From Willaertia magna (Eukaryota; Heterolobosea; Eutetramitea; Acrasida; Naegleriidae), in NCBI GenBank assembly GCA_902984215.1, contig CADWAF010005181.1, positions 19,157 through 83,156 of the forward strand: 64,000 nt of DNA, written 5' to 3'. Positions 23,389 to 34,400 of the stretch are shown here, piece by piece. The position numbers were made by a program, and so were the translations under genes. The notes under the pieces were generated by a model, which ran no database searches, was not told where the DNA came from, and saw nothing but the letters and a program-made list of their open reading frames with translations. The stretch's first letter is position 1; every line of letters starts with the position of its first letter.

Positions 23389-26300
23389 CTATTCATCTAA
23401 AGTGGTTTGAACTGTTTTTGCATAATTACGTAACGACTCATACATATTTTCACCTTTTCTAATTTCCTCCAAACACGCTCTAAAATTTGTGTCAGTAACG
23501 GAATCCCAAATATCTTGTGCTTCTTGTAGTTTTACCTTAATTTCAAAAGATTTAATTTGTTGCAGCTTTTTTCTAATGTAATCATTCTCAAAAAAGAATA
23601 ATGTTTTTAACAATGATTCTACGTCGTACCTGGCAAAGTACTTCGTTGCCCCGACGCCTCTCAACCAATCTACAGCGTATCCCTTAGCACAAAAGCTTTT
23701 TGTTCCGGCGAACCCAAACGATAAGGGGCTATCAATGGCGAAGCTCCAGTCAATTAAAATGGGCACATCATTATCTAACATAATGTTTTCTGGTCTTACA
23801 TCTCTGTGGAAAACCCCTAAAGAGTGAACACTTTCTAGAAGTGTTATTAATTGTATTTTACTCTCAACACTTAAATTTTCCACACTCTTGTACACTTTGA
23901 AATATGTGCACCCTTCGCAGGAATCCATTATTTCTGGAAGATTATTACTTATTCCCTCATCTTTTAATCTTTTTAAAATCCACTGTTCGTTCTCAATATA
24001 CACATTGTAACACAATCCACGGCTTATCTTAATAGCTAGCTCGTTGTTGTCCTTTAAAATCTTTAACACACATGAACTGTCTCCTTTTCCTAAAAAATCA
24101 ATCACACAACAAGAAGAAGACTTAGGCAACTCTCCTTGGTAATGCTTTAAACCATCTTTCATCATTGAATATAAATAATTAATACCATCAGTACTTGCCT
24201 CACCATTAAACAAATCCATTTCTTCAGAAACAAAATTTTTAACATTTTCTTTAAATTCAGAACGAATAAATCTAATTTTCCTAAAATTAGTTAAACCACT
24301 TAAGACAATTTCTTTTTTTGTATTTGAATGAAGTAAATAACTGTAGCTCAGTAATTGGCCAAGATGTGACTCTGTCAAATTAGAGGTGGATGCTTTCACC
24401 TCGAGGAAGCCCAAGCTCAATTCCTCTAGGTTGTTCTTTTGAGTTAAATCAAATTGAAACTTTTTTGGTATTAAGGTTATATCAGGTTGTTTTTCATTAT
24501 TAATGACATTGTTTTTTGTGTAAGTGTCCAAAGCCCATACACTTGTTTCTTCACGTTTAGATATAGAAGATAGTATTTTAACCAGACTAGCTTGAACATC
24601 CACTTCTGGAATGTTTTTTATAGGTAAAGAATAATTTCTGCAAGGTTCTTCTATCCAGAATGGTTTTTCTACTTGTTCTATTGTATTTTTAATGCTTAGA
24701 TAAAAATCATAAGAGCTTTTTGTGGAAGGCTTGTTGTCCTCTAATGTTTTTGAGCATGCTCTTAATTGTTTCGTTTCTGAATCTTTCATTTCGTAAAGAT
24801 AACTTTCATCAGTCTTGTTAGTTACATAATTAAGTAACGACTCGTAAATATCTCTACCTTTTCTAATTTTCTCTAAACATGATCTAAACTTTGTGTCAGT
24901 AACGGAATCCCAAATATCTTGTGCTTCTAGTGTCTTTTCCTTAAGACTAGAATCTTCATCAATTTGTTCTAGTCTGCGTCTAATACTTTTGTTTTCCAAA
25001 AAGTAAAAAGTTTTAATTAATGATTCCAAATCATACCTTGCTTTATAGCTTATTGGGATAATGTTTTTGTTAAACCAAAGGTTAGCGTATTCCTTAGAAC
25101 AAAAGTTGCTTGTTCCAACAAATCCAAGGGACACGTCACTTGTAATGGCAAAGTTCCAGTCAATTAAAACGGGCACATCATTATCCAACATAATGTTTTC
25201 TGGTTTTATATCTCTGTGGAAAACATCTAAAGAGTGAACACTTTCTAAAAGTGTTATCAATTGAATTTTACTGTCAACACTTAAGTTTTGTACTTTGTCA
25301 TAAACTTTATAAATTACTCAACCTTCACATGAATCTATTATTTCAGGAAGATTTTTACTTATTACTTTATCTTTTAAATGTTTTAAAACATACAATTCGC
25401 TATCAACACTCCATTCCTCATTCAATCCATTACTTAACTTAATAGCCAATTTATTATTGTTCTTTAAAATCTTAAATACATAAGAACTAGCTCCTCTACC
25501 TAAAAAATCTAACAAGTGACAAAAAGATTCAGGCAACGCTCCTTGATAATATTGTAAACCATCTTTCATCATTGAATATAAATAACAAAAACCATCAGAA
25601 CAACTAGCCTCTTGATCAACATTAAATAAATCCATTTCTTTAGAAATAAAATTCTTAACTGATTGATTTTCATTAAATTCAGAACGAATAAAACGAATTT
25701 TGTTGTGATTTGTTAATGCACTTATAATTACTTCTTTCTTTTTTGTAATGTAATTAAGTAAATAATTGTAGCTCAGTATTTGACCCAGAGTGGATGACTC
25801 TCCCAATTTACAAGTTGGTTTTTTCACTTTAATAAAACCTAAACTTATGTAAGGTAAACCTTTACGAATATTTGTTGTTGTTGTTGATTCCAAATCAGCA
25901 ATAACTTAAAGAAGAAACTAAACAATTAGAAATTAAAACTAAACAAGAAGAAATTATATTAAAAGAAGAAACTAAACTACTAGAAATTAAAGAAGAAACT
26001 AGACAATTAAATATTCAACTTTATTTAGAAGAATTAAAAAACTTTGAAAGAAAAAACAAATCTGATAAAAGTAATTTTTATCTAAATGTTAAAAATACAA
26101 TAGAACAAGTAGAAAAACCATTCTGGATAGAACCAATAACTTGTTCTTCTTCTTCTTCTTCTTTACCTTCTTTATACCATCCACTATTAATATTCCTTCC
26201 ACAAAAGATGAGGTACAAAAAGTTTTAATTCAAACACTTCTTAATATTTCAAAGAATTACGAAAAGGGTTTAACAGCTCTTTACACCTACAATAAAGGCT

Positions 26301-26544
26301 TTCTAGATAGAAAATCAGGACCTGATTTTACACTATTACCAAGACAATTTGAAGTTATTGCTGATTAATTTGACATTTGTTTTTCTTGACATTCAATAAT
26401 TTGTTTTAAGAATTCTTTTTGGCTTTCTTGGTTCTTTTTTCTTATTTCCATTTCTTGTTTAATTTTCATTTGTTCAAGAATTATCTTTTGCAATTCTAAT
26501 TCAAGTTTTAATCTTTCCAAATCAACATTCATCTCGTTCTGCAT
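23389..26544 (-). pseudogene. Crinkler-type tandem nuclease-kinase gene, disrupted
   Basis: A long gene with repeated architecture: coiled coil, PD-(D/E)XK-like nuclease domain, protein kinase, then nuclease and kinase again. The second unit (about 24800-23389) is open and clear: the nuclease motif is PDITL (about 24480) followed by LGFLEVKAS (about 24400), then HRDVRPEN (about 23810) and DWSF in place of DFG. The first kinase has HRDIKPEN and DWNF (about 25150-25200). Damage: an in-frame TGA at 25320-25318, where the second unit has Cys, and the N-terminal half of the first nuclease domain inverted (25908-26351). The coiled-coil start (MQNEMNVDLERLKLEL, 26544) is still open for 59 codons. 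This nuclease plus kinase pairing is known from Crinkler effector/toxin proteins of oomycetes, fungi and free-living protists. I assign it by architecture; activity is doubtful. Confidence 0.65.
25893..26366. repeat. Inverted segment bounded by 15-bp inverted repeats
   Basis: The 15-mer aagttattgctgatt occurs at 26352-26366 and as its exact reverse complement at 25893-25907. Between them, the plus strand codes for the coiled coil and first half of the nuclease domain (IEQVEKPFWIEP at about 26096, then GPDFTLLPRQFE at about 26315), whereas the remainder of the same domain is on the minus strand immediately to the left. The paralogous unit at 24700-24390 has both halves on the minus strand in uninterrupted order, which shows that this segment was flipped. 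The inverted segment also has a frame change near 26160 in a TCT run. Confidence 0.8.
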
Positions 26545-26684
26545 TTTTTTCGGCCGTAAATTTCAGTTTAACTACAACCGTAAAATTAATAATCTTTTTG
26601 GCGGCTTCAATTATTTTTGATACAAAAAACCTGGTAATTCCTTCTTTTCGTTAGTATCAAATTTTAAGTTATAAATAATAAAAA

Positions 26685-29600
26685 TTATAATTTAAAGTTA
26701 TTTATAAAAGTAATTGTATTTGAAATATTTAAATTATCATGATAAACACCAATTAAAGTATTTGAATTTTCATAAAATTTAAAAGAAATACAAATAAATT
26801 GAGTGGCATAATTTTTTGAATAATTTAAAATAATTTTAGATAATCTTTCAACATTTAAAATATCTAATGAAGCATCTAATTCATCAAAAAAACAAATTGG
26901 TGTTGGAAAACTTTTAATTAAACTTAATGAAAAACAAGCACATGATAAAGCTTGTTGTCCTCCACTATAATTATTTTTTTTGTAAGTTATTGTAATTATT
27001 TTATAAAATGGTTAATAATTGATAAATATTTAAATATAATTACCTTAATTTAGAAAATGGTTTCCATTCTTTTCCATCAGGTTTACAATAAATAGTAACT
27101 CCTTGTTCAAATAATAATTTATAATCTTCTGGATATGCAATATAACAATTACTATTTATAGACATTTCTTTAAAAATAAAAGATAAATTATCATTCATTT
27201 TACAACACATTTTATGAAAAATTGTAAATCTTAATTTCATTAATTTTTCTTTAAAATTATTATGGAAATTAATTTCCTTTTCTAGGTTTGAAATATTTCT
27301 AATATTTTTGTTTTTATTTTTTTTTGTAATGTTAAAGTTTTGTAAACTATTAAAATCAATGTTTGGTTGTAAAGATTTAATTTCTTCTTCTAAAAAGGAA
27401 ATATCTAATTTTAATTTTTTAATTTTAGTTTTAAAATTTTGTTTTTCATTATTAAATAATTCTAAATTGAATAAATTATTGTAATCTTTTTTGTAATCGT
27501 TATTGTAATCTTTAAAAATATTTTGTAAAGTGTTTTCATATTTTAAAATATAATTTTGTAAAGTTAAAATTTCTTTATTTAAATTATTTTTAATTTCTAA
27601 CTTTTCTTTAATATTTAAATTTAAATTATTTAAATCTAAATTTAATTCTTTGATTTTACAATTTAAATTTTCTAAATTTTTTTGTAAAGTTAAAATTTCT
27701 AAATTTTCTTCTTTAATTTCTTTAAATTTGATTTTTTTTAAATTTTTAATTTCTTTTAAATTTAAATTTTCAAATTTTTCTTTTAAATTTTTAATTTCTA
27801 TTTTTAATTTCTTTTTTGATTGTAAACTTTTTGTAATTGAATTTTCTTCAATTTCTAAATCTGAAATTTTATTTAATAAATTATTTTTATCATTTCCTTT
27901 TTTAGAGATTTCTTCTTTTAATAAATTTAAATTTTTGTAATTGAAATTATTTTTTAATTTTAAATTTTCAATATTTTTCTCAAAATTATTTAAAATATTT
28001 ATTTCCTCGTTTGTTAATTTATATTTTGTAATGTTTTGTAAATTATTTTGTTGTAAATTTTTTAAATCTAAAATTTTATTTTTATCTAAATTATTTTTTT
28101 TAAAATTTTCTTTCAAAACAAATAACTTTTCATTTAATAATTTTTCTTCTTTTTTTAATTTTATATTTTCATTGTAAACTTTTTGTAATTGTTCTTCCAT
28201 TAAATTTAATTCTTGTTTTTTATTTAATAATGAATTTTGTAAATTATTTAATTCATTTTTTAATTCTTCCTTTTCATTTATATTTTCCAAATTATTATTA
28301 TTTTGTAAACTATTTTGTGAATTATTATTTTCTATTGTAATAAATAATTGATTTTTGATTGATGTAGTTGAAGCAAATAAATTTTGATTGACACTTGTCA
28401 TCTCACCAGATTGTCTAAAAATCTCACCATTTAACGTTACAATATTTCTTCTAATAAATTTATTATTATGTGAATTGATCTTTTCGTAAGAGTAAAATGT
28501 TGCTTTTTCTATATTTGGTACAATATACCAATTATATGTTAATTTATTAATTAATTTTAAATATTTTAAATCAAAATTTAAAATTGATTTTAATTCAATA
28601 ATTTCTTCATGATTGTCACTGATTTCGTTACAATTTTTATTACAATTTTTGTCACAATTGTCAACACGATCTCTGCTATTATTGTCAATCAATGTGTTAT
28701 TAGAATTTTCGCTTGTCACGTCATTAATTTCATCTAAAATTTCACAAGTAATAATTCCTAAATTATTTTCTTTAAAAAAATTTACAACTTGTAAAGCAAT
28801 ATTTCTATTTTTTACAATAATTGTATTTTTTATAAAATTATATAAAACGCAATTTACACTTTTAAAATAATTATTGTTTTTTAAATTACAAATTTGGTTA
28901 AATGTTCCAATAATATTTTCTTTTAAATATTTTTTTTGTAAAGTATTTACAATATCTTGTAAATTATTTAAATTATTTTCTTTTGAAATTTTATTTATTT
29001 TATAATTTAAATTATTTATTTTAAATTCTAAATCTAAAATTTCTTTTTGTAAAATTTCTTTTTCTTGTTGTAAAGTTTTAAATTCATTTATTTTAATTAA
29101 ATTTTTAATTTCATTAATTTTAAATAAAATTTCATTTTCTTCTTTTTGTAAAGTTTTTTCTTGATCTAAATTTAATTGTAAAGAATTTTGTAAATCTTTT
29201 AAATTTTCTAAAATTAAATTTTCTTCTTTTTGTAAAGTTATAAATTTTTCATTTTTATATTTTAAATTTTTAAATTCTAAATTATTTAAAATTTTATTTA
29301 ATTCTTCTTCTAAATTTAGAAATTCTTTATTTTCTTGTTGTAAAGTATATTGTAAATTATATTCTTTAATTAAATTTGTTCTTTCTTCTTCTATTTTCAG
29401 TAATTTATTATTATTTTCTATTTTTAGTTTTTTAATTTGTTCTATTTTTAATTTTTCTTTTTTTAAATTATTTAAACGTTTTTGTAATTTTTCAATTTGA
29501 TTTTGTAAAGTATTTTTCTCTCTCTTTAATTTATTATAATTAATTTTAATTTTTGTAAAAGATTTTTCTAAATTTTCTAAATTTAATTTTTTATCTAAAA

Positions 29601-31814
29601 TTTCTTTATTTACAAAATCATTTTCCTTTTTAAGTTCTTTTTCTAAATTAATTTTTTCAATTTTTAAATTTTCCAAATTTTTAATTTCATTTTCTACATT
29701 TAAATAAAATTTGTCTTTTTCTAATTTTTGTAAACTATAACTTTCCAATTTAAATTTTATAAATTTATTTTTTAATAAATTAAATTCATTTTTTAATTTT
29801 TCTAAATTTTTTATTTTTTCTTCAAAATTTTTAAAATCTTTAACTTTTGGTTGTAATTCATTTAATAAATTTTCAAACTTTTCTAATTCATTATTTAAAT
29901 TTAAATTTAAATTATTTAAATTATTTATTTTTAAATTTTCTAAATTTATAAATTCAATTAATTCATCTGTACCAATTAAATGTTCTAAATGTTCTAATAA
30001 TTCTATTGGTTTCTTTTTTGTAATGTTTAAAGTATTATGTTGTAAAACTATAAAACGTTCTGGAAAATTAAAATCTATACCAAATTGTTCTAAAAATAGT
30101 TGAATTTCTTTTTTTGTTTTCTTTTCTCCATTTTTAGTATTGTTATATAAATAGTAATTACTTGTAACATTTTTATTATTTTCTAAAATTATTCTTCTTT
30201 CAATTTCAAACGTTTTGTAATCATTGTTATTTAAATTATTATTTGAACTATTTAAATAATATTTAAAATAAACTTTAACATAAACTTCTACTTTTTTATC
30301 TAAAATTTCATTATTTAAAATAAATTGATTAATTAAATTTAATAAATTTTTTGCTCTTAATTGTTTTGAATCAAATCCAAATACAAAACAAATTGCATCA
30401 ATAATATTTGATTTACCACTTTTAAATATTTTTAAATTATAAAAATTATTAAAAAAATACTATAAAAAAAATTGTAAAAATTACCTTCCATTACTTCCAA
30501 TAATACAAGTTAATTCATTTGAAAATGGTCCAATTATAATTTTATTTTTATAACTTTTAAATCCTTTCATTTCAATTTTATTTACCATTAATTTTGAATT
30601 TCCATTTTTATCTTGTTGTTGTTGTAATAGCTTTTCATTAAATTTATTTTCCACTATTTTTGTAAAGATAATTTTGTAAAAATATTTTGTAATAATAACT
30701 TACATTGTAAATAAGTTTCTTCTAATTGATTAAATTCATTATTTATTTCTTCTTCTTCACCTTCTTTCTCTTCTTCATCTAACATTTTTGTATTATCTTC
30801 TTCACTATTATCATTGTCACTACTGCTGTCAATAATCATTTTCTTTTTCGTCTTTTTATCATTTGTAGTAACAGGACTTTCATTCTTCTTTTTATTGTTT
30901 TTTAATAATTGTTTCTTTTTTGTAAATTCTTGTTGTTGATTTTCTCTTTCTTCTACTTGTTTATCTTTCTCTTCTTCTTCTTCTATAATAGTACCCTTCT
31001 TCTTCTTTTCTTTAATTTGTTCTATTAATTGAAATGATGGTAAATTACTATTATCTTCTTCACTATCTAATTCTAGTGAAATGTTATCATTTAATTCTTC
31101 TTTTTGTTCATTATAGTATTCATTTTCATCACTTGTTGAATAATTATCATTTTGTTGTTCCTTTTCTTCTATTTCTTCTTCTGATGACAATGATGATGAA
31201 GATAAATAACCTTTTCTCTTCTTTAAATTTTCTTTTTCTTCTACGTTCTTTACTTTTGTATTATTTTGTTGTTTGTTTTCGTTCTCAATTTCTTCTTCTT
31301 CACTAAAGACCTTTTCATCTTTCTCTTCACTATCACTACTAGTACTACTGATAATGTTACTTCTTTTCTTATTATTAGTCTTGTTCTTCTCTTTATTCTT
31401 TTTGTTTTCTTCCTCTTTTTTATTATTTACTTTTGTATTCTTCTTTTTAGAATTGTTTTTCTTATTATTATCTTTTGTTTCATTGTTAATTTTTTTCTTT
31501 TTCTTATTGTTAGTCAACTGTTGTTGTTTTTTAAAATTTTCTTCTTCTTCTAGTTCAATGAATTCTTCTTCTTCTTCTTCTTCACTAGTAGTAGTTGTAT
31601 CAATAATGGTAGTTTTCATCTTGTTGGTAGTTGACTTATCATTTTCTTTTCTTTTTCTATTATTATTATTATTATTACTGCCAACCTTAATTGCTAATGT
31701 TCCTTTCTTCTTTTTTGTATTCTTCTTTTTGTTTTCTAATAATACAATCTTTTGTTCTTCTTCTTCTTCTCTTTCAGATGACGAAGATGAATCTACAATT
31801 ACCTTTCGTTTCAT
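26685..31814 (-). CDS. SMC-family ATPase, most like condensin SMC4, with a long acidic N-terminus
   Basis: Chromosome-organising ATPase of the condensin core. Four exons, 31814-30704, 30653-30485, 30418-27044 and 26964-26685, all GT-AG and in phase, give 1,644 residues. Exon 1 is a 370-residue tail of alternating acidic, basic and Ser clusters. Then come MVNKIEMKGFKSYKNK, Walker A IIGSNGSGKSN (about 420), the SMC4-like blocks DAICFVFGF and ELLEHLEHLIGT, two long coiled coils, and a hinge at about 930-990 (ENIIGTFNQICNLKNNNYF). The signature LSGGQQAL is created by the last splice (about 1551), followed by Walker B ICFFDELDASLD. SMC4 is preferred over SMC1 because of the LEHLIGT block and FVFG; the C-terminus (LIGVY) fits either. 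The coiled coil has extreme codon bias (AAA, TTT, AAT, TTA). Confidence 0.85.
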
Positions 31815-32045
31815 TTAAATAAATTAGAGTGTTAGTTGTATTTAATTTGTTTAATTATGTTTGTATTCTGTTATTGAAATAAGTGATTAGTGACCCAAGC
31901 CTAAAAAAATCTTTTTTTTTTTGTAAATTTTTTGTATTCAATTCGCGCTAAAATGTTTTGAATTGATAAAAGTATAGTTACAATAAATTTGTAATCAAAT
32001 AAAAATAATAAAAAACAAATATTTACAAAATAAATTTATTAAGAT

Positions 32046-32492
32046 TTACTCTGGTAATTTTGGAGAATAAAAAAATCTTCCTATATAAGGTATATTTCCT
32101 AAATAAGATACAATTTTAGGTACAAAATTATAAAATAAAACATAAAAACCATATAACTCAAATAAATTTCCAAAAATAGAATAACCATAAACAATTATTA
32201 AAAATCCAATAATAAAACTAATAGTTCCTTTTAAATGTCTTTTATTTAAAATAAAAAAATTTAAAGTTGCTTGTAATCCAATTAATAAAAAAATTCCAAA
32301 AATAAATAAAATATTTCCAATAATAATAAAACCTCTATCAAAAAATAAAAGTATTCCGAAAAGATTAAAAAATATTCCTATTAATGTAATACCAAATCCT
32401 ATTTTTTGAAATTCAGTTAAATTAAATGGATTTATGGTAGTTGATGAATTATTATTGTTATTGGAGGTAGATGTTGAGAATGCACTGAACAT
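32046..32492 (-). CDS. GOT1: GOT1-type Golgi vesicle-transport membrane protein
   Basis: Small four-helix membrane protein of the early secretory pathway (Got1/SFT2 family), involved in ER-to-Golgi and endosome-to-Golgi transport. Single exon of 148 residues, normal for the family. After a poly-Asn leader the conserved core begins at LTEFQKIGFGITLIGIFF, followed by GILLFFDRGFIIIGNILF, IGLQATLNFFILNKRHLKGT and FELYGFYVLFYNFVP, all positions typical of Got1. Four hydrophobic segments are visible. The leader before the ATG consists of three T(9-10)AAA runs. The neighbouring SMC4-like gene is upstream in the same orientation. Confidence 0.9.
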   Translation of the reverse strand: MFSAFSTSTSNNNNNSSTTINPFNLTEFQKIGFGITLIGIFFNLFGILLFFDRGFIIIGNILFIFGIFLLIGLQATLNFFILNKRHLKGTISFIIGFLIIVYGYSIFGNLFELYGFYVLFYNFVPKIVSYLGNIPYIGRFFYSPKLPE

Positions 32493-32988
32493 TTTTTTTT
32501 TAAATTTTTTTTTTAAATTTTTTTTTTAAATAATTTTTTTGGTTGAAATGTGGATCAAACAACGGGTCAAAACAGTAACCTTAAACAGAAATAAAGTAAT
32601 GAAAAATACGTGGTTTTTATGTAAGATTTACGTAAGCATGTAAGTTGCTTGTTAAGACCAATTGTTTTTAGGTTAAGCACCAATTCGACACTTGGTGAAC
32701 CTAACATTAAAATACAATTTTTTATTGATCCAAAGCAAAAAGCAAAGGAAAGTAACGAATACAACTTCAACATAGGAGTATGTTTTATTGTAATACATAG
32801 CTCTTAAAATCCCATCTTTCAATTCGGACTTAATAAGTCAAAGAAATATCAAAGATACAGTAATTATCATTCATTATTGTTGATTATTCACCAACTTCCA
32901 ATAACGCCATAAAAATCCTTCAAATTTACAATGTCGATAAAAACAATTGGCCCTCCATTCGTTGAAAAAAATTACCTTGTTAAAAAAA
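32493..32988. other. Intergenic region between divergent GOT1 and PHB-depolymerase genes
   Basis: About 500 bases holding both promoters. Next to the GOT1 start (about 32490-32530) there are three tandem runs of T followed by AAA. A 68-residue frame on the minus strand (32773-32567) shows no family features and I treat it as chance. No tRNA or other RNA gene seen. Confidence 0.55.
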
Positions 32989-34387
32989 ATGAAATTCGCT
33001 CATTTGGCTATAATTTGTGCACTTTTACTCGTTTTCAGCTCTATTTCAGTTATTGTTTCTCGTCCTATCAAGTTAAAGAAACAAAAGCATAATGGTATTG
33101 TTAAAGCACCAAAAGCAAATAATATTACTTTAAAGAAATATAATATTGCTAAACATACTACTTCCGTTTCAGGTATTTCATCAGGTGGTTTTGCTGCTGT
33201 TCAATTCAGTACTGCTTTCAGTGCTTCCGTAGTAGGTGTTGGTGTTTTTGCAGGTAAGTTTTTATTGATCTTGTTATTATTTAACAACCTTCTCTATCTA
33301 CTCCGTCTTAATATTTTGTTCTTCACCTTTTTTTTCGCTTTATCTTTTTTCGCTTTTTCTTACATTCTCGCTTTATTGTTTACTATTATGATGAATTTTG
33401 GTGTTGATGCTGTAAAATTTCCAAATATGGTCTACCTTCCGCATCCGTAAAAAAATAATTTTTTGAAATTCCCAACCTTGCTTCCTCCTTGCTGGTACTG
33501 GTAAATACTGATATTTTCGCTTTATCGAAACTGCCTTCTTACTGTGGAGATGAATTTGGGTTATCCTTTATAAACAACAATTACTAGGTGGTCCATTCTA
33601 CTGTGCACAAGGTCAAATTGCTGATGCTTTTGATCAATGCATGTATAGTGTATTACCAATTGATGTTGATGGATTAATTCAATCAATGCAACAATATGCA
33701 TCAAATGGTCAAATTGATCCACTTTCTAATATTGCAACTCAAAAGATTTATTTATTCAGTGGTACTAATGATAATACTGTTAATCCATCTGTTATGAAGG
33801 CTTTATATAAACAATATATTCAATTAGGAGTTCCAGCTCAAAGTATTGTTAGTAACTTTAGTGTTCCTGCAGGTCATGCTTGGATTACTGATTCTTATGG
33901 TAATGATTGTTCAGCAACAATGTCTCCATGGATTAATAATTGTAATTTAAATGGTGCAATGAAAGTATTATCTACAATTTATGGAAATGGTATTGCTAAG
34001 GGATCAATGAATAATAACAATTTATTTACTTTCTCTCAATCTAATTATACTGCAGTTGATTTAGATAGTAATGGTTATGTTTATATTCCAACTGCATGTC
34101 AAAACAATCAACAATGTAAGATCCATGTTGTTTTACATGGTTGTGAACAAGGTGTTTCATATGTAGGTGAAGATTTTGTTAGAAATACTGGTTTAAATCA
34201 AATTGCAGAAGCAAGTAATATTATTGTCTTATATCCACAAGTTAAGGGAAATATGTTCTCCATGAATCCAAATGGATGTTGGGATTGGTTTGCATATTCT
34301 GGTTCTAATTATTGTACTAAGCAAGGTCAACAAATGGCAGCTGTTGCTCAAATGGTTAATGCATTAGGTGGTGACATTAAACTTTAA
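32989..34387 (+). CDS. Secreted poly(3-hydroxybutyrate) depolymerase-like esterase (type 2 order)
   Basis: Secreted serine esterase of the PHB-depolymerase family, which hydrolyses polyhydroxyalkanoate or related esters. Exons 32989-33253 and 33588-34387 join (GTAAGT...CTAG) to give 354 residues. An N-terminal signal peptide (MKFAHLAIICALLLVF) is followed by a basic propeptide-like stretch. The lipase box is GISSG (nucleophile Ser64), next comes GGPFYCAQGQ across the splice, then the Asp region SGTNDNTVNPSVM and the His in VPAGHAWITDSYG. The oxyanion-hole motif HGCEQG lies after these, and NPNGCWDWFAYSG is near the end. With the oxyanion His downstream of the lipase box this is the type 2 arrangement known from bacterial PHB depolymerases. 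The 334-nt intron is by far the longest I found here. Probably a lysosomal or extracellular digestive enzyme. Confidence 0.88.
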
Positions 34388-34400
34388 ATAGTTTATTATT

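Noticed and set aside
27650..28870. Several plus-strand frames within the SMC4 coiled coil
   Set aside because: Shadow frames of a strongly biased coiled-coil gene; the opposite strand has the catalytic motifs.
31266..31818. Hydrophobic Phe/Leu-rich frames antisense to the SMC4 acidic tail
   Set aside because: Reverse complement of Glu/Lys/Asn codons always gives Phe/Leu/Ser strings; not real membrane proteins.
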